The notes below the pieces were generated by a model. That model did no database searches. It was not told where the DNA came from and was given only the letters and a program-made list of their open reading frames with translations. 29,621 bases of DNA from contig CAJUCC010000049.1 in assembly GCA_910585205.1 (NCBI GenBank), forward strand, positions 1 through 29,621, given 5' to 3'. The translations under genes and the position numbers were made by a program. This stretch comes from an uncultured Lachnospiraceae bacterium (GTDB lineage: Bacteria; Bacillota; Clostridia; Lachnospirales; Lachnospiraceae). Within the stretch, counting starts at the first letter, position 1, and every line of letters starts with the position of its first letter. This document shows positions 23,131-29,592 of the stretch, in pieces.

Positions 23131-23853
23131 TTACCCCTGAAACACATCACAGAAATATCCCATCTGCGAAATGCTTTCTCCGTTTTGATGCAGATGCCAT
23201 ACATCGCCCATCCCCTGACAGCGGAAGGCGCCGATTCCCGGTTCCATCTCCTCGCTGGCCGCGACCGTAACGGAAGTCGGCGGCAGGAAGCAGCCGTGAA
23301 TCAAAGCCGGAAAAGAAATCCCGAGCAGATGCGACAGCATAACAAATGTAATTCCCATATGGCAGACAAAGACAATCGTCTTATCGCTGCCCGGTTCCAT
23401 CCGGTAATATCCCGCTTCCCTGTGGCAGCCGTATTCCGCCAACAGCCCGTCCAGCTTTTCACATGTTTCCAGATATACCTCCCTCACCGAAGGCAGATTG
23501 CCCGTCTTTTGCATAATCGCGGCATCATACCAGGCATCCCGGTCATACAGCTCCGGTATTGCCGTCCGGAAAGCCGGCGTGAAATCCCAGGGGAGTCCGT
23601 TCCCTTTCCCGTACTTCGGATCGATCTTTGCCCGGAACTCCTGCAGCCAGTCCAGCACGATTCCCTTTCTGCCGAGCGCCGCCTCGACCGGCTCCGCCGT
23701 TTTCCGCGCTCTCCCCAGACAGGAAACATACAGCCCGTCCACCTTCCATTCTTTCACCCGCTCACCCAGATACGCGGCTTCCCGCATTCCTTTTTCCGTC
23801 AGAGAATCCCGTGTGTAATCCGGTTCTCCGTGTCTGATAAATACCAGCTTCAT
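23131..23853 (-). CDS. Histidine phosphatase family protein
   Basis: A 240-residue phosphoglycerate-mutase-like phosphatase. The catalytic RHG is at residues 7-9 (His8) and the second histidine is His165 in FVCHMG. Arginines in LGRARKTAEP (47-56) would bind phosphate. The substrate is not predictable. The gene is the first of a two-gene operon, with the GTPase-NYN fusion starting 8 bp after its stop, from the promoter at 23904-23932. An AAAGG-type ribosome site precedes the ATG. No signal peptide is seen, so it should be cytoplasmic. Confidence 0.9.
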   Translation of the reverse strand: MKLVFIRHGEPDYTRDSLTEKGMREAAYLGERVKEWKVDGLYVSCLGRARKTAEPVEAALGRKGIVLDWLQEFRAKIDPKYGKGNGLPWDFTPAFRTAIPELYDRDAWYDAAIMQKTGNLPSVREVYLETCEKLDGLLAEYGCHREAGYYRMEPGSDKTIVFVCHMGITFVMLSHLLGISFPALIHGCFLPPTSVTVAASEEMEPGIGAFRCQGMGDVWHLHQNGESISQMGYFCDVFQG

Positions 23854-23903
23854 CTGCCTTTTCCGTCCTTTCTGTGTTTGGTTGTGATGCGTTGCTGCCT
23901 CTT

Positions 23904-23932
23904 ATTAAACATCAGAATGAAAATGCTGTCAA
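23904..23932 (-). promoter_or_regulatory. Promoter of the histidine phosphatase / GTPase-NYN operon
   Basis: Minus-strand -35 TTGACA (23927-23932), 17 bp spacer, -10 TTTAAT (23904-23909). The leader is about 45 nt long. No attenuator or leader peptide of the kind seen before tet(M) is visible. Confidence 0.85.
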
Positions 23933-23972
23933 TGGCTGTCCCGCCCGCTTGTCGTGCAGTTACCGCGCATTC

Positions 23973-24013
23973 CAAAAACAGCCGCCACGGTGTCGTTCAT
24001 CCGTGGCGGCTGT
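23973..24013 (-). terminator. Terminator after the CotF-like gene
   Basis: A perfect 13-bp stem (ACAGCCGCCACGG with its complement, arms 24001-24013 and 23978-23990, 10-nt loop) followed in minus-strand RNA by TTTTTGG. It separates the coat-protein gene from the phosphatase operon. Confidence 0.9.
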
Positions 24014-24059
24014 CCCATCCGGCAGTTCATGCATTCTGCCGCAATTCTCTGTCAAAAGT

Positions 24060-24518
24060 TTACTTCATGCCGTTGACCTGTTTGTATTTATACAGCATTT
24101 CCGCATGATTCTGTTCTTCGATCTGAATATCGGCCAGGAGTTTGCGCACCCCGGAATCACTGCAGGTAAACACATTGGTGTTATACTCGGACGATACCAG
24201 CTTTTCTGTTCCGATACAATCCGTGGCCAGGAAGCAGTCTTCCTTTTTCTCCTGTGAGTTTGTCATCTGATCGTAGGTTCTCTTAGGACTGTAATCTCTG
24301 CCCTGGGCATCGTTACAATTACAGGTGGGAACGGTACCCTTCAGAACCTGGCTGAGAGAATTGTAATGTTCCTGTTCATTCTGTTTCAATGTCTGAAACA
24401 GATTTTTTAATTCCGTGTCATGTGCCTGCTGTCCGTATTTTTCATACTTCTTGATGCAGGTTTCCTCCTGTGTCTGCAGATCTTTGATTGTTGTTGCTTC
24501 TTTCTCTGTCAATACCAT
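24060..24518 (-). CDS. CotF-like spore coat / ferritin-fold protein
   Basis: A 152-residue helical protein. The N-terminal half (LTEKEATTIKDLQTQEETC) and the C-terminal half (DCFLATDCIGTEKLVSSEYN then RKLLADIQIEEQNHAEMLYKY) each look like a two-helix unit. The C-terminal block matches the Coat F family of spore coat proteins, which share the ferritin-like fold. The middle carries a CNCND cysteine pair. Two EEQNH/NEQEH motifs recall metal-binding helices of rubrerythrins, so metal binding is possible but unproven. The ATG at 24516-24518 has GAGGTG at 7 nt. A 35-bp dyad lies just upstream and a strong terminator follows. Presence of this protein suggests a sporulating organism. Confidence 0.8.
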   Translation of the reverse strand: MVLTEKEATTIKDLQTQEETCIKKYEKYGQQAHDTELKNLFQTLKQNEQEHYNSLSQVLKGTVPTCNCNDAQGRDYSPKRTYDQMTNSQEKKEDCFLATDCIGTEKLVSSEYNTNVFTCSDSGVRKLLADIQIEEQNHAEMLYKYKQVNGMK

Positions 24519-24537
24519 ACACGTGCACCTCACTTCA

Positions 24538-24572
24538 CATAATGATTGTAATCATTTTACAATCTCATTATG
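24538..24572. promoter_or_regulatory. Large AT-rich dyad upstream of the CotF-like gene, candidate operator
   Basis: CATAATGATTGTAA (24538-24551) is mirrored across a 5-bp centre by TTACAATCTCATTATG (24557-24572), perfect except for two extra bases. An inner AATGATT-GT-AATCATT dyad overlaps. The base pattern is reminiscent of Fur/PerR-type boxes (ATAATnATTAT-like), but the match is not exact. It lies 20-54 bp before the start codon, where a repressor would act. No clear sigma-A promoter is visible. Confidence 0.5.
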
Positions 24573-24608
24573 CCCCCGCCGGTACAAACTATGCATGGAT
24601 TTGTCGTA

Positions 24609-25112
24609 TCAATAACTGCGGATTCTGTCCTGCGAATCGTCTTCCGTATTGATAATGTTCTGAATCACGACCGGATAGCTGTATGTTTCATTTACCCTTA
24701 CTTCCACCCGCTCGCCGATCCGGTGTCCCATCAGTGCCTTTCCGAGCGGTGATTCAATGCTAATCAGATTATGGAGGGAATCGCCCCGCACGGACGTGAC
24801 AATCCGATACTCCTCGGTCGTATCGTCTTCCTCAAAATATACGAGAACGGTATTGTTCATTCCCACTTCGTCTTCCCGGGAACACTCGTCGATCACCTGT
24901 GCATTGCGCAGCATCCGTTCCAGATAACGGATACGGCTTTCGTTTTTATTTTTCTCTTTTTTGGCCGCATGATATTCAAAGTTTTCGCTCAAATCTCCGT
25001 GCGCTCTCGTCTCCTTCACATCCTCAAGCAGCCGCGGACGCAGTTCCAGTCTCCGGTATTCGATTTCTTCCTGTATTTTTTTCACATCCGACCGCGTTAA
25101 TTTTTCACCCAT
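24609..25112 (-). CDS. greA: Transcription elongation factor GreA
   Basis: GreA enters the RNA polymerase secondary channel and stimulates cleavage of backtracked RNA. The N-terminal coiled coil ends in the acidic tip GDLSENFEYHAA, with Asp40 and Glu43 matching the catalytic Asp41/Glu44 of Escherichia coli GreA; the C-terminal FKBP-like domain carries SPLGKALMG. It is 167 residues, slightly longer than usual, with a short charged tail. An AGGAG site lies 7 nt before the ATG. The gene follows the truncated M14 peptidase by 22 bp, so it probably once shared that transcript, and its present promoter is not evident. Confidence 0.93.
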   Translation of the reverse strand: MGEKLTRSDVKKIQEEIEYRRLELRPRLLEDVKETRAHGDLSENFEYHAAKKEKNKNESRIRYLERMLRNAQVIDECSREDEVGMNNTVLVYFEEDDTTEEYRIVTSVRGDSLHNLISIESPLGKALMGHRIGERVEVRVNETYSYPVVIQNIINTEDDSQDRIRSY

Positions 25113-25134
25113 TGCTTTTCTCCTGTTTTTTTCG

Positions 25135-25734
25135 TCAATTTTGCAGGATTTCCGTCATTCCGCCGAGTAAAATGCCGGTATTACGCCTGTAAATCTCCGG
25201 GAAATCTTCGATCGGCAGCGGATTTTCCCCATATCCGGCCTCGATTGTATACCCCGGTCTGTCAAACTGCAGAATAAACCAGTCTTTATACCCCGCATTG
25301 CCGGAGGCATACGGCGTCTCCTCCATCGTATACCCGCTGACAGCGGCAAAATGCGCCGCAATCTCCTCCGAACGGGGCGGCTGCAAATCTTTGTATTTCC
25401 AGTAAATGACCTCGCCCTGTGTATGATATGCCAGTATCAGGGCAAAATCATGCGCCATCGTAAACGTATAAACCGCCCGGCTCTCCGGCGCTGACAGCGG
25501 CGCCTCCCCGACAAAGTCACGCGGCGCAGGCGTACGGTAGCCCTGCGCATATTTGATCTCTTTCGCCAGTTCCCACCCCGCCGGAAACTGCAGATTCAGA
25601 TCCACGCCGGCGATATTCGCCTTCCAGCCGTCCGGAAACGGTATCCCGGGATACCCGGCGGCGATACCCTTTGCCTGTTCATAAAAACCGCCGTCTGCCA
25701 TTGCACCCGTCACCAGATCGACACCGTCTGCCAT
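25135..25734 (-). pseudogene. M14 zinc carboxypeptidase, 3' half only, cut by the mobile element
   Basis: This is the C-terminal 199 residues of an M14-family peptidase of the gamma-D-glutamyl-diaminopimelate endopeptidase type. Recognisable blocks are DGVDLVTG, VDLNLQFPAGWE, the zinc-ligand histidine in AYHTQGEVIYWKY, YASGNAGYKDWF, and the catalytic glutamate in YTIEAGYGENP. The first zinc site (HGRE-type), usually over 100 residues upstream, is missing. An in-frame stop lies two codons before the first Met, and there is no ribosome site. The recombinase gene of the mobile element ends 19 bp away. The missing 5' half should lie beyond the right edge of the window if the element is intact. 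Confidence 0.85.
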
Positions 25735-25752
25735 CGCTCAATATGGGGAACC

Positions 25753-27312
25753 CTAAAAATTCCAATAGATCTTAATTGGATAATCTTCTGATTTACTTTT
25801 TCGTTTTCCGATCTCAATATAATGTATAAATGTGTTTATTATATCATAAGTAAGCTCGTTTATGTTACAATATTTTTGCAGAATCTCTTTTTTACTCGTT
25901 TCCTGTTCATTTCGTTCATGCAGTACCTCCATTTCTTTTTTTCTGTATGCAATCTTCTGTTCACAGCTCTCTATTGTCGTCCGGAACGCTCCCGCCATAT
26001 CTTCGAATTCCGCTGTAGTAATTCCACCGTTTGCTTTTTCAACAAACGCTTCCTGTAAAGCATTTTTGCTCCGATTCATCTGCACGGTAAGCGCTGCAAC
26101 ATCTTTCTCAATCTCGCGGATACGTACCGTATAATCTGATGGAATGCATATCATCCGTTCTGTCTTTTCCACATCCAGATATTGCGCTATCATCGTATGA
26201 AGTTCCTCCAAAACAGCCTCCTCCAGAACCCGCTGCGGAATAAAGCTGCCGGTACACGAACCTGGAATGCGTTCCCGGCTGCCGCATGTCAGATATTTCT
26301 TCTTATGCTTTGTCTGGCTATACATCGCATATCCGCAATATGCACACCTTGCCTTTCTGCTGAATATATTTACGGTACCACACTTGCGGCTGCGGGAATG
26401 CGATTTCAAGAGTTCCTGTACGGTATTCCATAATTCTTTTTCAATGATCGCTTCATGCGTTCCGGGTACATAAAACCATTCTTCTCTGGGTTTCCTGACA
26501 ATCTTCTTAATCTTATAAGAAACCGTCCCCGATGTTCCCTGAATCATATTTCCAATATAGATCTCATTTTTTAAGATACGCCCGATTGTCTGAACCCCCC
26601 ATAGTGTTCCATATTTCCCCGGTGACGACCTTGCAAACAAACCGTTCACTCTTTTATATTCTGCAGGATTGGGCTCTCCCCTTTCATTCAGGCGCCTGAT
26701 TATCGCATTTTTTCCCATCCCTGATGCAAACAGTTCAAATATTTCGCGCACAATGCCGGCTGCGTGCGGATCGACCACAATATGCCCTTTATTTTCCGGA
26801 TCTTTTTTATACCCGTAAGCAACGTCCGCCCCTATATGCAGCCCTTTCGATCTCCTGTCATCAAACACGCTTTTGATACTGTCGGACAAATCCTCCAGAT
26901 ACCACTCATTTACGAGACCGTTAATCTGCCGTGCTTTTTTATTCCCTCTGACTGCCGTATCCGCATTATCGGCCACACCAATAAACCGTATCCCCCATAA
27001 CAAAAAATATCCGTGTATGTACCGCTCTACGATCTCCAGTTCTCTCGAAAACCGCGACTGAGACTTGCATAATACAATATTAATTTTTCCGTCTTCTGCG
27101 TCTTGCAGCATACGGTTAAATTCCGGCCGTCGTCTGTCGGCTCCTGTATAATCGTCATCGCTGTATATGCGGTAGATCTCCCATCCTCGTTCCACCGCAT
27201 AGGTGATCAGCATGGATTTCTGATTCTGAATGCTTTCGCTGTCATCCCCTTTGTTTTTTTTGTTTTTGTCTTCTTCCGAAAGCCGGCAATAGATTCCTAC
27301 AATCTCCTTCAT
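25753..27312 (-). CDS. Large serine recombinase (TndX/TnpX-like)
   Basis: A 519-residue site-specific recombinase for excision and integration. The resolvase domain starts GIYCRLSEEDK with catalytic Ser12, and SQSRFSRELEIV holds the conserved arginines (Arg87, Arg90). The recombinase domain follows at about 155-275. A zinc ribbon has Cys323, Cys326, Cys343 and Cys353, and a long coiled coil precedes the C-terminus. The length is close to TndX. The ATG at 27310-27312 is preceded closely by AGAAGGA; a TTG 7 codons earlier is less likely. It is the last gene of the element, its stop 19 bp from the split peptidase gene, placing it beside the attachment site. Confidence 0.95.
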   Translation of the reverse strand: MKEIVGIYCRLSEEDKNKKNKGDDSESIQNQKSMLITYAVERGWEIYRIYSDDDYTGADRRRPEFNRMLQDAEDGKINIVLCKSQSRFSRELEIVERYIHGYFLLWGIRFIGVADNADTAVRGNKKARQINGLVNEWYLEDLSDSIKSVFDDRRSKGLHIGADVAYGYKKDPENKGHIVVDPHAAGIVREIFELFASGMGKNAIIRRLNERGEPNPAEYKRVNGLFARSSPGKYGTLWGVQTIGRILKNEIYIGNMIQGTSGTVSYKIKKIVRKPREEWFYVPGTHEAIIEKELWNTVQELLKSHSRSRKCGTVNIFSRKARCAYCGYAMYSQTKHKKKYLTCGSRERIPGSCTGSFIPQRVLEEAVLEELHTMIAQYLDVEKTERMICIPSDYTVRIREIEKDVAALTVQMNRSKNALQEAFVEKANGGITTAEFEDMAGAFRTTIESCEQKIAYRKKEMEVLHERNEQETSKKEILQKYCNINELTYDIINTFIHYIEIGKRKSKSEDYPIKIYWNF

Positions 27313-27349
27313 ATTTCCTTCTTTCCGAAACAAACTATATTCTGTTATA

Positions 27350-27514
27350 TTATATTTTCCGGTTGGTTTTTTGTAAATTATTTTCTATCTTATCTCCAAC
27401 AACACAATAGCAGTCTCTCCCCCGTTCGTTTACCAGTTTTAGAAATAATGCTGTAAAATTTTTTGTCCTTTCTTCCTTATTAGTATTTTTTAATACATTA
27501 ATCACTGTTCCCAT
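27350..27514 (-). CDS. Small protein (54 residues) of unknown function in the mobile element
   Basis: The frame starts MGTVINVLKNTNKEERTKNF and ends in a basic, asparagine-rich tail. It has AAAGGA 8 nt before the ATG and ends 37 bp before the recombinase gene on the same strand. No domain is recognised; a pair of cysteines (DCYC) lies near residue 35. Its position suggests it may be an accessory protein of the recombinase, such as a directionality factor, but nothing in the sequence shows this. A chance frame in AT-rich DNA remains possible. Confidence 0.5.
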   Translation of the reverse strand: MGTVINVLKNTNKEERTKNFTALFLKLVNERGRDCYCVVGDKIENNLQKTNRKI

Positions 27515-27579
27515 AACACGAATCCTTTTTTTGTCAAATATATGCGAACCACAATAATTTTCATACCTTTTTCATTGGC

Positions 27580-27723
27580 TCAAGGCAAGCCTGCTCCTGA
27601 TAAAACCGGGTGGGAATCGAACCCACCATTCAGGTTTTCACCCGCTGCCACCATCTGGCTTCCGGTTTCTTCCTGTTCACTCAATCCCGCCTTTCGGCGG
27701 GCTTCTTTTAAGTTTTTGCGCAT
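27580..27723 (-). CDS. Short HTH-like reading frame (47 residues) overlapping the tRNA-like fold
   Basis: Starting MRKNLKEARRKAGLSEQE, the frame has the exact look of the first 18 residues of a phage Cro/CI repressor, then loses any resemblance and ends after GAGLP. An AAAGGA ribosome site lies 6 nt before the ATG, 22 bp after the dam stop. The remaining DNA of this frame is occupied by a tRNA-like fold (27603-27668), so it may be a repressor gene truncated by a rearrangement, a tiny coding gene with a structured RNA inside, or a non-coding RNA whose 5' part was recruited from a gene. Coding status is uncertain. Confidence 0.4.
   Translation of the reverse strand: MRKNLKEARRKAGLSEQEETGSQMVAAGENLNGGFDSHPVLSGAGLP
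27603..27668 (-). ncRNA. tRNA-like RNA fold lacking a normal anticodon arm
   Basis: In minus-strand RNA a perfect 7-bp acceptor-type stem (AAACCGG at 27662-27668 with CCGGTTT at 27603-27609) encloses three arms. They are a D-like arm GCC-AGATGGT-GGC (27647-27659), a 5-bp stem CGGGT-GAAA-ACCTG in place of the anticodon arm, and a T arm GTGGG-TTCGATT-CCCAC (27610-27626). The T arm carries the canonical T loop and the box-B consensus GGTTCGATTCC. There is no anticodon loop and no encoded CCA. It could be a tRNA mimic, an RNase P substrate, a tRNA fragment picked up at an attachment site, or, less likely, chance. Confidence 0.5.
27686..27701. other. GAAA-capped 6-bp hairpin next to the tRNA-like fold
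   Basis: On the minus strand CCCGCC-GAAA-GGCGGG forms a perfect stem with a GNRA loop inside the HTH-like frame. On the plus strand the same hairpin is followed by CTTCTTTT and could terminate rightward transcription. It lies 18 nt from the tRNA-like fold and may belong to the same RNA. Confidence 0.45.
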
Positions 27724-27745
27724 CTACAATCCTTTCCACCTCTGC

Positions 27746-28552
27746 TTAAATTGGTAACCGCATCTGTACTTCCGGCTCAAAATTCATCCATAAAACCTCT
27801 TTCCGCTTACGCCCGGACTGGGTATAACATGTCGTCTCCTCCTTATGCCAACCCTGCAGCCTTGCATTATACAAGTCATTGTCATAGCCTGATAAAATCA
27901 CCGGTCCCGGATGCTTCAGGAGCACCAGCAGAAGGGCATCCTGCCTCTCATCGTCCAATTCGCATTTATATTGTTTTCCATGACGTGTTCCCAGCACATA
28001 CGGCGGATCTGCATATACCAGCACTCTGGGGGAACGAAACCGCTGAATCAGTTCCATCGCATCCCGGTTCTCGATCTGCACACCCCGAAGCCGCTCCGCT
28101 GCCTCCAATATCTTTTCCGGCAGCCTGCACCACTCCTGTACTGCATAGCCGCGCTCCCTGCCCTGTACATCGTTTTTCCAGCCTGTCCTTTCCCCTGTTG
28201 TGCGATGCCCATGCCCCATATTCAGTCGGATGTAGAAATTTACAGCCTTCCGGAAACTGTCGGCAGGTTCTTCCCGGATTGTGCAATAAGCATCCTCATA
28301 TATCTGCCTCGCATACGGCGTATAATATATTTCATGTGCCAGCCGAGCCGGATCCTTTCTGATCCACGCAAACAGGTTGATAACATCCCCATCCAGATCG
28401 TTGACCGTTTCGATACGGCTCCGTTGCTTGTTGAACAGGACAGCTCCACTCCCGAAAAACGGTTCCAGATAACTGTGATGATCCGGGAAAAAACTGATTA
28501 TCCATTTTGCAATGCCCCATTTGCTTCCGGGATATTTTAAAATTGATTTCAT
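27746..28552 (-). CDS. DNA adenine methylase (Dam-type, D12 class)
   Basis: This enzyme methylates N6 of adenine, probably in a short palindrome such as GATC. In 268 residues: LKYPGSKW at 5-12 and PFFGSG at 31-36 bind SAM, and the catalytic DPPY is at 182-185. Such solitary methylases are common in phages and integrative elements, where they protect DNA or alter regulation; no partner nuclease is visible. The ATG at 28550-28552 lies 2 bp after the stop of a small frameshifted gene, so translation is probably coupled; a GTG two codons earlier is also possible. The HTH-like frame follows 22 bp downstream. Confidence 0.93.
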   Translation of the reverse strand: MKSILKYPGSKWGIAKWIISFFPDHHSYLEPFFGSGAVLFNKQRSRIETVNDLDGDVINLFAWIRKDPARLAHEIYYTPYARQIYEDAYCTIREEPADSFRKAVNFYIRLNMGHGHRTTGERTGWKNDVQGRERGYAVQEWCRLPEKILEAAERLRGVQIENRDAMELIQRFRSPRVLVYADPPYVLGTRHGKQYKCELDDERQDALLLVLLKHPGPVILSGYDNDLYNARLQGWHKEETTCYTQSGRKRKEVLWMNFEPEVQMRLPI

Positions 28553-28554
28553 AT

Positions 28555-28747
28555 TCACACTTCGTCAGTATTCATATTGACATGTTCCCTGTCTACCATC
28601 GTTCGTAGACCTACAAGTTCCTGATCTATATGTTTCAGTTCTTCTTCATATTCCGGCTTCCAATCAATTCCTGAATAGTTCACCACAATACTTACCCTGC
28701 GATCTACAAGTTCCAAATATCTCAAGACTATCTGTTATTATATTCAT
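28555..28747 (-). pseudogene. Small phage-type gene with a frameshift near its 5' end
   Basis: A good start (ATG at 28745-28747 with AGGAG at 7 nt, overlapping the previous stop as ATGA) reads MNIITD and then runs into a different frame. The frame one base over is open and protein-like throughout: VLRYLELVDRRVSIVVNYSG, then IDWKPEYEEELKHIDQEL, LVGLRTMVDRE and NTDEV, ending 2 bp before dam. One base too many near 28728-28735 would explain this. Alternatively a GTG at 28681-28683 or 28684-28686 starts a shorter protein of about 42 residues. The restored product would be about 63 residues; its function is unknown. Confidence 0.6.
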
Positions 28748-29031
28748 GCGTTCTCTCCTTTTGAGTTCATGTTTATACGATTTTCCTTTTCTTTTTCCGT
28801 ATATAATTCCTCAATATAGCTCCAGTCAGTAAGCAGAAATCTTCTTACCATTTCCGTTTTTATATCTTCCACCGCTCCCGGCATATTGTTTTTAAGCATT
28901 TCATTATGCCAGAAAATCAGTTCCGCGTTTTCGCTGGATTGCAAGTCATTTAAAAAACAGACTTTCTCAATCGTTGTATCGTCATTGATTTCCTCAATAT
29001 CCTCTTTTAAAGTCTGTTGTGCTTTAGTCAT
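28744..29031 (-). CDS. Small acidic protein (95 residues) of unknown function
   Basis: The protein starts MTKAQQTLKEDIEEINDDTT and is rich in Glu and Asp, largely helical by eye, without cysteine clusters or membrane segments. An AAAGGAGG site lies 8 nt before the ATG, and the stop overlaps the start of the next small gene (ATGA), so it is part of a tight phage-like operon leading to dam. No family is recognised. Acidic small proteins of this kind in mobile elements are sometimes anti-restriction or DNA mimics, but there is no specific motif here. Confidence 0.7.
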   Translation of the reverse strand: MTKAQQTLKEDIEEINDDTTIEKVCFLNDLQSSENAELIFWHNEMLKNNMPGAVEDIKTEMVRRFLLTDWSYIEELYTEKEKENRINMNSKGENA

Positions 29032-29353
29032 CAGTCTTTCCTCCTTTCTTAGCCGGCAGAAAGCCTTTTAGATTTATTGTCTACAACTTCCGAGATTTAC
29101 CGTGTTTTACATGGCATTTACAAGATTTTAGCCTATCTGATTATTTATTACTGTGTGCTTTCACCAATAGGCTTCCCCCTCTCCAATTAGAGGCACTCAA
29201 CCAACCCACGTACTCTCTTTTGTGGCTTTTTTATGTGACTTAAACTGCCATATTATTTCTCCCTTTTCGGAAAAGTAAGCCCTCCCTCCGTTAAGTTACT
29301 CCCTTTTCGGAAAAGTGTTCCCACCGTATATTGGAGCAACTTTTCGTGTATAT
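29032..29353 (-). other. Non-coding region with several hairpins between the RHH and acidic-protein genes
   Basis: No convincing gene is seen. In minus-strand RNA there are: AGCCTAT paired with ATAGGCT across 30 nt (29130-29173), with GTG-AAAG-CAC inside; CCTCT-AGAGG (29178-29193); an imperfect CCATGT / ACACGG stem (29100-29114); and TTGT-AG-ACAA (29077-29086). The density of stems suggests a structured leader or a small RNA ahead of the small-gene operon. Further right lie two copies of a dyad-bearing direct repeat. No clear sigma-A promoter was found for the downstream operon. Confidence 0.4.
29259..29316. repeat. Pair of 18-bp direct repeats, each with an internal dyad
   Basis: CTCCCTTTTCGGAAAAGT occurs at 29259-29276 and again at 29299-29316, a 40-bp period. 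Each copy contains the dyad CTTTTC-G-GAAAAG. On the minus strand each ends in AAAAGGGAG, which resembles a ribosome site, but only a 3-codon frame follows the left copy. They look like paired protein-binding sites or iterons. Confidence 0.7.
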
Positions 29354-29366
29354 TTATACGAGTTGC
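29336..29366 (-). other. Hairpin spanning the stop codon of the RHH gene
   Basis: In minus-strand RNA GCAACT pairs with AGTTGC, with an inner CGT / ACG pair, across the last codons and stop of the ribbon-helix-helix gene. No U-run follows, so it is not a simple terminator. It could protect the 3' end of the message. Confidence 0.4.
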
Positions 29367-29545
29367 TTTGTAGGGTTACGCTGGTTTCCATCCGTTTCCC
29401 TCATCTTAGTCAGTCCCAAACGGATAATATGTCTATACAATTCAGCATAGGGCTTATCGTAGAAATCCTGCTGCTTCACAGCATCAATCTCACTTTTTAC
29501 ATCTGTCGGAATTGACACCATTAGTCTCTCCATTGTCTTTGCCAT
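29354..29545 (-). CDS. Ribbon-helix-helix (CopG/Arc-type) regulator
   Basis: A 63-residue protein whose N-terminus MAKTMERLMVSIPTDVKSEI has the short basic strand and first helix of a ribbon-helix-helix repressor; the second helix is DKPYAELYRHIIRLGLTKM. The ATG at 29543-29545 has AAGGAG 5 nt upstream; the frame is open 8 codons further without a better site. Two 17-bp dyads flank its promoter, as expected for an autoregulating repressor. In mobile elements such proteins often control copy number, transfer or a toxin partner. No toxin gene is visible next to it within the window. Confidence 0.8.
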   Translation of the reverse strand: MAKTMERLMVSIPTDVKSEIDAVKQQDFYDKPYAELYRHIIRLGLTKMRETDGNQRNPTKQLV

Positions 29546-29560
29546 ATTCTCTCCTTTCCA

Positions 29561-29577
29561 GTGTATCACTGGTACAC
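29561..29577. promoter_or_regulatory. Second operator copy (imperfect dyad) before the RHH gene
   Basis: GTGTACCA-G-TGATACAC on the minus strand, one mismatch from the perfect dyad at 29599-29615 and 38 bp from it centre to centre. It lies downstream of the -10, just before the ribosome site. Confidence 0.7.
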
Positions 29578-29592
29578 TTTTATTTACTTTGT

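Noticed and set aside
25135..25734. Complete gene for a 199-residue protein
   Set aside because: The sequence is the C-terminal half of a well-known M14 peptidase, with a preceding stop, no ribosome site and a missing first zinc site.
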